A DNA stretch of 43,304 bases from Marinimicrococcus flavescens (GTDB lineage: Bacteria; Pseudomonadota; Alphaproteobacteria; Geminicoccales; Geminicoccaceae): assembly GCA_029211145.1 (NCBI GenBank), contig JARGEQ010000013.1, positions 1 through 43,304 of the forward strand, given 5' to 3'. A program made the translations under genes and the position numbers. Within the stretch, counting starts at the first letter, position 1. Every line of letters begins with the position of its first letter. Below are positions 36,745 to 43,304 of this stretch, one piece after another. Under the pieces are notes generated by a model that saw only the letters and a list, made by a program, of their open reading frames with translations, was not told where the DNA came from and ran no database searches.

Positions 36745-38316
36745 TTGTCCGATACAGACGTGAACGAAGCCAAACTGCCCTTCGACGAGCCGGCAGCGGA
36801 GGCTGGCGAGAAGGCCGAGGCCGAGCAGCCGGCACCGCGCCGCCGCCGGTCGCGCGCCCGTGGCGAGCGCCTCCAGGTCCGGCGGCAACCGGCGGCGAGC
36901 GAGGACAGGGCGGCGGAGGACGAGCAGCCGGCCGAGCAGGGCGAGCTGCCGGAGCAGGCGCCGGCCCAGCCGCCCGCCGAGCGGCCGATCGAGCGGCCTG
37001 TGGAGCGTCGCCAGCCGCGGCCCCAGGCCGAGCGCCGGCAGGCGCCGGCCGAGGAGATGCCGCCGGTCAACCTGACCGAGCTCAAGCGCCGCTCGGCGGC
37101 CGAGCTGCTGCGTTATGCCGAAGAGATCGGCATCGAGAACGCCAGCACCCTGAAAAAGTCCGACCTCGTCTTCGCGACCCTCAAGCGGCTCGCCGAGGCG
37201 GAGGTGCCGATCTACGGCGAGGGGGTCCTCGAGATCCTCCAGGACGGGTTCGGCTTCCTGCGCTCGCCCGACGTGAACTACGTGGCCGGGCCCGACGACA
37301 TCTACGTCTCGCCCTCGCAGATCCGGCGCTTTGCGCTGCGCACCGGCGACGTGGTGCAGGGCCAGGTCCGGGCGCCCAAGGAGGGCGAGCGCTACTTCGC
37401 CCTGCTCAAGGCCAACAACATCAATTTCGACACGCCCGAGTCCGCCCGGCACCGTGTCCACTTCGACAATCTGACGCCCTACTATCCGACCGAGAAGCTC
37501 ACCCTCGAGGTGGTCGGGCAGAAGGACACCTCGACCCGCATCATCGACATCGTGGCCCCGCTCGGCAAAGGCCAGCGCGCGCTGTTCGTGGCGCCGCCGC
37601 GGACCGGCAAGACGATGCTGATGCAAAACGTCGCCCATGCCATCATGGCCAACCACCCCGAGGTCTATCTGATCGTGCTGCTCATCGACGAGCGGCCCGA
37701 GGAGGTGACCGACATGCAGCGCTCGGTGCGCGGCGAGGTGGTGAGCTCGACCTTCGACGAGCCGGCGAGCCGGCACGTGCAGGTCGCCGAGATGGTGATC
37801 GAGAAGGCCAAGCGGCTGGTCGAGCACAAGCGCGACGTGGTGATCCTGCTGGACTCGATCACCCGCCTCGCGCGCGCCTACAACACCGTGGTGCCGTCCT
37901 CGGGCAAGGTGCTCACCGGTGGCGTCGACGCCAACGCCCTGCAGCGGCCCAAGCGGTTCTTCGGTGCCGCCCGCAACATCGAGGAGGGCGGCTCGCTGAC
38001 GATCATCGCCACGGCGCTGGTCGACACCGGCTCGCGCATGGACGAGGTGATCTTCGAGGAGTTCAAGGGCACCGGCAACGCCGAGATCGTCCTCGACCGC
38101 CGCATCGCCGACAAGCGCGTGTTCCCGGCCATCGACATCAACAAGTCGGGCACCCGCAAGGAGGAGCTGCTGGTCGACAAGGCGGTCCTGTCGCGCATGT
38201 GGGTCCTGCGCCGCATCCTCAACCCGATGGGGACGGTGGACGCCATCGAGTTCCTGACCGACAAGATGAAGTACGCCAAGACCAACGACGATTTCTGGGG
38301 CTCGATGAACTCCTGA
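36745..38316 (+). CDS. rho: Transcription termination factor Rho
   Basis: A 523-residue RNA-dependent ATPase hexamer subunit. After a disordered, Glu/Arg/Pro/Gln-rich N-terminal region (1-about 105) comes the helical N-domain ([13 protein letters not shown]), the RNA-binding cold-shock fold ([12 protein letters not shown]), the P-loop PPRTGKT with K289, Walker [17 protein letters not shown], the Q-loop and the R-loop ([12 protein letters not shown]). E. coli Rho is 419 residues with K181, so the insert is about 108 residues, all at the N-terminus. The start is TTG at 36745; no better in-frame start exists upstream. The hemE-hemJ-rho order is common near alphaproteobacterial origins. Confidence 0.96.
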   Translation: MSDTDVNEAKLPFDEPAAEAGEKAEAEQPAPRRRRSRARGERLQVRRQPAASEDRAAEDEQPAEQGELPEQAPAQPPAERPIERPVERRQPRPQAERRQAPAEEMPPVNLTELKRRSAAELLRYAEEIGIENASTLKKSDLVFATLKRLAEAEVPIYGEGVLEILQDGFGFLRSPDVNYVAGPDDIYVSPSQIRRFALRTGDVVQGQVRAPKEGERYFALLKANNINFDTPESARHRVHFDNLTPYYPTEKLTLEVVGQKDTSTRIIDIVAPLGKGQRALFVAPPRTGKTMLMQNVAHAIMANHPEVYLIVLLIDERPEEVTDMQRSVRGEVVSSTFDEPASRHVQVAEMVIEKAKRLVEHKRDVVILLDSITRLARAYNTVVPSSGKVLTGGVDANALQRPKRFFGAARNIEEGGSLTIIATALVDTGSRMDEVIFEEFKGTGNAEIVLDRRIADKRVFPAIDINKSGTRKEELLVDKAVLSRMWVLRRILNPMGTVDAIEFLTDKMKYAKTNDDFWGSMNS

Positions 38317-38435
38317 CCGGCCTGCCTCGCGAACAGGCAAGCGAGTTCCGCGCCGCGGCGCCGTCCCTCGAGGATGCGCTGTCGCGGCGCCGCCATGTCC
38401 GGCACCGGTAGCCGTCGCGCAGTGGGGAGGGCACC

Positions 38436-39605
38436 TTGCTCCGTTCGTTCGTAGCAATCCTGCTCGTGGTGCTGGCCGCGGCCGGCACTGGTGCTGCCTA
38501 CTGGCACTTCGTGATGGTGCCGGCCCAGGAGCAACAGCAGGCAGGCCGGGGCCCCGGCGGTCGTGGCGGCGGCATGGCGGTGCCGGTCGAGGCTGCCCTG
38601 GTGAGCGTGGCGCCGGCCGAGAATACGGTGACCGCCGTCGGCACGCTGCTCGCCAACGAGAGCGTGACGCTGCGTCCCGAGGTGGCCGGCCGGATCGTCG
38701 ATCTCGATTTCGAGGAAGGCGGGCGGGTCGCCGAGGGCCAGCAGCTGGTGCGTCTCGACAGCTCGGTAGAACGCGCCGAGCTTGCCCAGGCCGAGGCACG
38801 GCTGGCGCTGGCCCGCTCGAACTTCGGCAGGGCCAGGGAGCTGCGCAGCCGGTCCTCGGGCACCCAGCGGGCGCTGGACGAGGCCGAGGCCGAGCGGCGC
38901 ACTGCCGAGGCGGAGCTCGAGCTGGCCCGCGCGCGGCTCGCCAAGCGCACGATCGAGGCCCCCTTCGACGGTCGCGCCGGGCTCCGGCGGATCAGCGTCG
39001 GCGAGTTCGTCAGCGCCGGCACCGAGCTGGTCGACCTCGTGCAGATCGATCCGCTCAAGGTCGACTTCCGGGTCCCGGAGATCTTTCTCGCGAGCCTGCG
39101 CACCGGCCAGCTCATCGAGCTCGGGCTCGATTCCTTCCGCGACGAGGTCTTCAAGGGCAAGGTGGCGGCACTGGATCCGCTGGTCGACGAGCGCGGCCGC
39201 GCGGTCATCGTGCGCGCGCGTCTCGACAATCCCGACGAGCGGCTGCGGCCCGGCCTCTTCGCCCGGGTCACCCTGTCGCTGGCGGAGCGTGCGGAGGCCT
39301 TGTGGATCCCCGAGGAAGCGATCGTGCCGCAGGGCGGCAGGACCTTCGTCTTCAGGCTGGACACCGGCGAGGACGGCAAGAGCACGGTGGCGCGGCTTAC
39401 CGAGGTCGTGCTCGGCAAGCGGCAGCCGGGCCGGGTCGAGATCGTCACGGGTCTCGATGCCGGCGAGCGCGTGGTGACGGCCGGCGTGCTCAAGATCCGT
39501 GACGGTGCTGCGGTGAGCGTCGTGCCGGCGGGCGGGGAGGAGCCGGCCGCCGGTCCGAGTGCCGGCGGCGCCGGGCTCGCCGCGACGGGCGTGCAGCGCG
39601 GCTGA
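38436..39605 (+). CDS. RND efflux periplasmic adaptor subunit
   Basis: A 389-residue membrane-fusion protein. An N-terminal anchor helix (4-24) is followed by a Gln/Gly-rich linker, the barrel-sandwich half [28 protein letters not shown], a helical hairpin (about 105-170), the second half [24 protein letters not shown], and beta-barrel and membrane-proximal domains. The Ala/Gly-rich tail is probably disordered. Only short parts of these strings are needed for the call ([15 protein letters not shown]). TTG 38436 has GGGGAGGG 4 nt upstream. It links the RND pump to a TolC-type channel. The transporter gene follows after 28 nt. Confidence 0.92.
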   Translation: MLRSFVAILLVVLAAAGTGAAYWHFVMVPAQEQQQAGRGPGGRGGGMAVPVEAALVSVAPAENTVTAVGTLLANESVTLRPEVAGRIVDLDFEEGGRVAEGQQLVRLDSSVERAELAQAEARLALARSNFGRARELRSRSSGTQRALDEAEAERRTAEAELELARARLAKRTIEAPFDGRAGLRRISVGEFVSAGTELVDLVQIDPLKVDFRVPEIFLASLRTGQLIELGLDSFRDEVFKGKVAALDPLVDERGRAVIVRARLDNPDERLRPGLFARVTLSLAERAEALWIPEEAIVPQGGRTFVFRLDTGEDGKSTVARLTEVVLGKRQPGRVEIVTGLDAGERVVTAGVLKIRDGAAVSVVPAGGEEPAAGPSAGGAGLAATGVQRG

Positions 39606-39633
39606 CGCCGGCGGTGCTGGAAGGGAAGGGGCC

Positions 39634-42600
39634 ATGACGCTCTCCGACGTCTCGATCCGTCGGCCGGTCTTCGCCACGGTGATGAGCCTCGTGCTCGTGC
39701 TGGTCGGGCTGATGGCCTTCTCGCGCCTGTCGGTGCGGGAATATCCGAGCATCGACGAGCCGGTCGTCTCGGTCAGCACGAGCTACAGCGGCGCTTCCGC
39801 CGACATCATCGAGAGCCGGGTCACCCAGCCCCTCGAGGAAGCCCTGGCGGGGATCGAGGGGCTCGACGTGATGACCTCCTCGAGCCGTCCCGAGAGCAGC
39901 CGGATCTCGGTGCGCTTCAGGATCGACCGCGAGCCCGAGGCGGCCGCCGCCGACGTGCGCGACCGGGTGGCGCAGGCCCGCGGCAGGCTTCCCGAGGAGG
40001 TCGACGAGCCGATCGTCCGCAAGGTCGAGGCGGATTCCCAGCCGATCATCTACCTTGCGATCTCTTCCAGCCGCCACTCGCCCATCGAGGTCACCGAGCT
40101 CGCCGACCGGCTGGTCAAGGACCGGCTCCAGAACCTGCCCGGCGTCGCCGAGGTGCGGATCTTCGGCGAGCGCCAGCCCTCCATGCGGATCTGGCTCGAC
40201 CGTCTGCGCCTGGCCGCCTACGGGCTTACCCCGCAGGATGTCGAAAGCGCGCTGCGCAGCCAGAACATCGAGGTGCCGGCGGGCCGCATCGAGAGCCGCG
40301 AGCGCGAGTTCGAGATCCTGGCCGAGACCGACCTGCGCACGGTCGAGCAGTTCAACCAGCTCATCATCAAGGATGCCGGCGGCTATCTCGTGCGGCTGCG
40401 CGATATCGGCCGGGCCGAGGTGGCGGCCCGCAACGAGCGCGTGATCTCGCGCTTCAACGGCAATCCCTCGGTGGCCGTGGGCGTCGTCAAGCAGTCGACC
40501 GCCAACCCGCTCGACGTCTCGGGCGCCGTGCGCGCCGCCATGCCCGACATTCTCGAGGGCCTGCCGGACGGCATGGTGATGGATGTGGGCTACGACAGCT
40601 CGATCTTCATCGAGCGCTCCATCGACAATGTCTTCACCGCCATCGTCGAGGCGATCGTCCTCGTCATCCTGGTGATCTTCGTCTTCCTGCGCTCGCTGCG
40701 CGCCACGCTGGTGCCGATCGTCACCATCCCGGTCTCGCTGGTGGGCGGCTTCGTCTTCATGTGGGCGCTGGGCTTCTCGATCAACACGCTGACCCTGCTC
40801 GCCATGGTGCTGGCGGTGGGCCTCGTGGTCGACGACGCCATCGTCATGCTCGAGAACATCAGCCGGCATGTCGAGGAGGGCATGCGGCCGGTGGCAGCGG
40901 CTTTTCGCGGCTCGCGCGAGATCGCCTTCGCGATCATCGCCATGACCATCACCCTGGCGGCGGTCTATGCCCCGATCGCCTTCCAGACTGGGCGCACGGG
41001 CCGGCTCTTCGTCGAGTTCGCGCTGACGCTGGCGGGCGCGGTGCTGGTCTCGGGCTTCGTGGCGCTGACCCTCTCGCCGATGATGTGCTCGCTCCTGCTG
41101 CGCAACAAGGAGCAGCACGGCTTCCTCTACCGCGTCGTCGAGAATGCCCTCGAGGCGCTCAATCGCGGCTATCGGCGGGCCCTGCGCGGCACGCTGAAGG
41201 TGCGGGCGGCGGTGATCCTGCTGATGCTGCTGGTGGCGGGCTTTGCCGGGGTGATCTTCAAGCTGCTGCCGGAGGAGCTGGCACCGAGCGAGGATCGCGG
41301 CACCATCGTCTCCATCGGGATCGCGCCCGAAGGCAGCACCATCGACTTCACCGACCGCTACGCCAAGGAGATCGAGAAGGCGTTGCTGGCCCACGAGCTG
41401 ATGGACCGGATCTTCCTCGTGATCGGCTTCGGCAGCGACGTGTCCCGGGCGATCTCGTTCGCCCGGCTGGTCGACTGGGAGAAGCGCGAGGTCTCGCAGC
41501 AGGCCGTGACGGCGAGCCTGGGTCCCAAGCTCTTCTCGATCCCCGGCCTGATGGCCTTTGCCAGCAACCCGCCCTCGCTCGGCCAGAGCGTGGTCGCCAA
41601 GCCGGTCCAGTTCGTGCTGCAGACCAGCCAGCCCTACGAGGTGCTGCAGCAGGCGGTCGACCAGCTTTTGGCGCAGGCGCGGGAGAACCCGTCACTGGTC
41701 AATCTCGACAGCGATCTCAAGCTGAACAAACCGCAGCTCAGAATCACCATCGATCGTGAGAAGGCGGCCCTCATGGGGATCGACGTCGGCACCATCGGCC
41801 GAACCGTCGAGACCATGCTGGGCGGCCGCCAGGTGACCCGTTTCAAGCGCGCGGGCAAACAGTACGACGTGGTGGTCCAGGTCGAGGCCCAGGACCGCAG
41901 CACGCCCAGCGACCTCTCGCAGATCTATGTGCGCGCCTCCGGCGGCGCCATGGTGCCGCTCTCCAACCTCGTGACCGTCGAGGAGACGGTGGCGCCCAAG
42001 GAGCTGAACCACTTCAACAAGCTGCGCTCGGCCACCATCTCGGCGACCCTGGCGCCCGGCTACAGCCTGGGCGAGGCCCTGACCTATCTCGAGGAGCAGG
42101 CGGCCGGCCTGCCGACCGGCATCCTCTACGATCTCGACGGCCAGAGCCGCGAGTTCCGCGAATCGGCGCTGGGCCTCTACGTGGTCTTCCTTCTGGCGCT
42201 GGCGTTCATCTACCTGGTGCTGGCCGCCCAGTTCGAGAGCTGGATCGATCCCTTCATCATCATGCTGACGGTGCCGCTCTCGATGACCGGGGCGCTGCTG
42301 GCGCTGCAGCTCTCGGGCCAGTCGCTCAACGTCTACAGCCAGATAGGCCTGGTGACGCTGGTGGGTCTCATCACCAAGCACGGGATCCTCATCGTCGAGT
42401 TCGCCAACCAGCTGCGCGCCCAGGGCATGGACCGTACCGAGGCGGTGGTCGAGGCGGCGGTGCTGCGGCTGCGGCCGATCCTCATGACGACCGGCGCCAT
42501 GGTGCTGGGCGCCCTGCCGCTGGCGCTGGGCGAGGGCGCCGGTGCGGAGAGCCGCGAGGCCATCGGCATGGTGATCGTCGGCGGCCTCCTGCTGGGCACG

Positions 42601-42741
42601 CCGCTCACCCTCTTCGTGGTGCCCACCGCCTATACCCTCCTGGCCCGCCGCAACCTGCCGCGCCACGTGCGCGAGGCGGCGAGGGACGCCGAGCCTGCCG
42701 CCGGCCAGCCGGCGAGGCAGGACGCACCGCCGGTCCGGTGA
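39634..42741 (+). CDS. RND efflux transporter, HAE1/AcrB type
   Basis: A 1035-residue inner-membrane antiporter with twelve helices and two large periplasmic loops. It begins [20 protein letters not shown]. The proton-relay pair D400/D401 is in [17 protein letters not shown], and the distal lysine K915 is in [17 protein letters not shown], so energy coupling is intact. These features place it in the hydrophobe/amphiphile group (HAE1), not the metal-exporting CusA group. ATG 39634 has AAGGGAAGGGG just upstream; an in-frame ATG at 39559 overlaps the adaptor gene. Substrate is unknown. No tolC or regulator is adjacent; the nearest tolC is 8 kb away across the origin. Confidence 0.94.
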   Translation: MTLSDVSIRRPVFATVMSLVLVLVGLMAFSRLSVREYPSIDEPVVSVSTSYSGASADIIESRVTQPLEEALAGIEGLDVMTSSSRPESSRISVRFRIDREPEAAAADVRDRVAQARGRLPEEVDEPIVRKVEADSQPIIYLAISSSRHSPIEVTELADRLVKDRLQNLPGVAEVRIFGERQPSMRIWLDRLRLAAYGLTPQDVESALRSQNIEVPAGRIESREREFEILAETDLRTVEQFNQLIIKDAGGYLVRLRDIGRAEVAARNERVISRFNGNPSVAVGVVKQSTANPLDVSGAVRAAMPDILEGLPDGMVMDVGYDSSIFIERSIDNVFTAIVEAIVLVILVIFVFLRSLRATLVPIVTIPVSLVGGFVFMWALGFSINTLTLLAMVLAVGLVVDDAIVMLENISRHVEEGMRPVAAAFRGSREIAFAIIAMTITLAAVYAPIAFQTGRTGRLFVEFALTLAGAVLVSGFVALTLSPMMCSLLLRNKEQHGFLYRVVENALEALNRGYRRALRGTLKVRAAVILLMLLVAGFAGVIFKLLPEELAPSEDRGTIVSIGIAPEGSTIDFTDRYAKEIEKALLAHELMDRIFLVIGFGSDVSRAISFARLVDWEKREVSQQAVTASLGPKLFSIPGLMAFASNPPSLGQSVVAKPVQFVLQTSQPYEVLQQAVDQLLAQARENPSLVNLDSDLKLNKPQLRITIDREKAALMGIDVGTIGRTVETMLGGRQVTRFKRAGKQYDVVVQVEAQDRSTPSDLSQIYVRASGGAMVPLSNLVTVEETVAPKELNHFNKLRSATISATLAPGYSLGEALTYLEEQAAGLPTGILYDLDGQSREFRESALGLYVVFLLALAFIYLVLAAQFESWIDPFIIMLTVPLSMTGALLALQLSGQSLNVYSQIGLVTLVGLITKHGILIVEFANQLRAQGMDRTEAVVEAAVLRLRPILMTTGAMVLGALPLALGEGAGAESREAIGMVIVGGLLLGTPLTLFVVPTAYTLLARRNLPRHVREAARDAEPAAGQPARQDAPPVR

Positions 42742-42773
42742 AGCCGGCCCAGGTCCGCGGCGGCGCCGCCGTG

Positions 42774-42808
42774 CAAGGCGCTGCGCGCGGCCTTGTTTCT
42801 CGTTTTCC
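42774..42808 (+). terminator. Rho-independent terminator after the RND operon
   Basis: Arms CAAGGC (42774-42779) and GCCTTG (42790-42795), with further pairing inside the loop, are followed by TTTCTCGTTTT. It lies 32 nt beyond the transporter stop and coincides with the first copy of the repeat described at 42742-43304. Confidence 0.65.
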
Positions 42809-43059
42809 GGGGGGGGCGGCGCCGGGCCGCGGCGTACGGCTCCTCCTTGGGGCGCGGCGCTGATGCGGCGATCGGCGATGACCCGGGCGGCGCTCCGTCG
42901 GGCCTTCTCAACCCATGCCGTGGCACGCTCGCGGATGGTGGGAGACGGGCGGCCGAGGAGATGATGCGGCCGACGGATTCCCACGCCAGCAGGATGCCCA
43001 GGACCCGTGAAGACCCGGTAAACGGGCATCACCTCCAGCTGACAGAAAGGAGAAAAGAG

Positions 43060-43143
43060 AAAGCCGCGCGCAGCGCCTTGCGCGGCGGTGCGGACGGAGT
43101 GGGGCGCGGCGAGGGCGCCATGCGAGGCGCTGCGCGCGGCTTT
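43060..43143. repeat. 18-bp perfect inverted repeat
   Basis: AAAGCCGCGCGCAGCGCC (43060-43077) is perfectly complementary to GGCGCTGCGCGCGGCTTT (43126-43143), spacer 48 nt. The right arm is the second direct copy of the repeat core, the left arm its inverted copy. TTGTTT follows on the plus strand. Confidence 0.75.
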
Positions 43144-43304
43144 GTTTGGCTGTTTTTGGTCGGTTGGGATGGCGCCGGGGTGCGGGTCGGCTGCCGTCTC
43201 CCGCACACACCGCGCCGCGGAGGCAGCGGCACGCGGCGTTGACGCTTCCTCAACCTCCCGCGCGGCATGCTCGCGGATGGTGGGAGAGGTGCCGCCGCAG
43301 GAGT

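Larger units (their letters stand above)
42742..43304. repeat. non-coding repeat-rich tail
   Basis: No convincing gene. A 28-nt element at 42771-42798 recurs at 43120-43147 with four differences; an inverted copy of its core lies at 43060-43080. A second module (CTCGCGGATGGTGGGAGA, 42928-42945 and 43270-43287) follows each direct copy at a similar distance, so two diverged units of about 170 bp stand in tandem, separated by the inverted copy. The unit may continue past the window end. Confidence 0.7.

Noticed and set aside
43029..43268. Small proteins in the terminal repeat region
   Set aside because: Several frames are open on both strands, but they have Arg/Ala/Pro-rich composition, no supported start, and follow the DNA repeat itself.
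42742..43304. CRISPR-like array at the window end
   Set aside because: There are only two direct copies about 350 bp apart plus one inverted copy, with no regular short spacers and no cas genes.

Overview
The window is G+C-rich, gene-dense DNA from an alphaproteobacterium. A full-length CtrA with its own CtrA box, split-alpha pntAA-pntAB-pntB, a DUF299 gene (ppsR) divergent from hemE, hemE-hemJ-rho in a row, and GTG/TTG starts with strong Shine-Dalgarno sequences all point there. Rhodospirillales or a near relative is my best guess, by inference only.

Layout, left to right. (1) 174-2917: flagellar fliI-fliJ on the minus strand, divergent from the cell-cycle regulator ctrA, with a TTAA-N7-TTAAC box in between. 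(2) 3176-6745 (minus): a methylcitrate-type cluster, prpD, prpC, prpB, in which prpC is a decayed pseudogene still alignable to the family. (3) 6977-12870 (minus): a polar amino-acid ABC importer (ATPase, two permeases, Tat-exported binding protein), a D-amino-acid dehydrogenase (dadA) and a close homologue of the florfenicol/chloramphenicol exporter FloR. (4) 13139-17698 (minus): proton-translocating transhydrogenase pntAA/pntAB/pntB, folD, a DUF167 gene and yggT. (5) 17822-18563 (plus): tRNA-Ala(CGC) and a hypothetical gene. (6) 18581-29955: a catabolic locus. pxpA points left; a ten-gene operon points right: TRAP transporter dctPQM, pxpB, pxpC, two D-2-hydroxyacid dehydrogenases, an M20 amidohydrolase/carbamoylase, a glycerol-1-phosphate-dehydrogenase-like oxidoreductase and an EF_0837-type amidohydrolase. 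(7) 29975-33773: cueR and tolC (minus), dinB (plus), and a membrane-anchored protein of unknown function. (8) 33790-38316: ppsR, then a roughly 390-bp non-coding segment, then hemE, hemJ and rho. (9) 38436-42741: an RND efflux pair (adaptor and HAE1-type transporter), followed by 560 bp of non-coding repeat-rich DNA to the window end.

The most significant non-coding feature is 34672-35060, between ppsR and hemE. It carries several DnaA-box-like sequences, an AT-rich stretch with three TAGAATC repeats (each a GANTC site) and the flanking genes known from the Caulobacter chromosome origin, so I call it the probable oriC. The most interesting coding system is the TRAP-PxpABC-hydrolase-dehydrogenase operon. 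It looks like a complete import and degradation route for a cyclic or acylated amide, with a substrate I cannot name. No CRISPR array, transposase, integrase or rRNA gene was seen.
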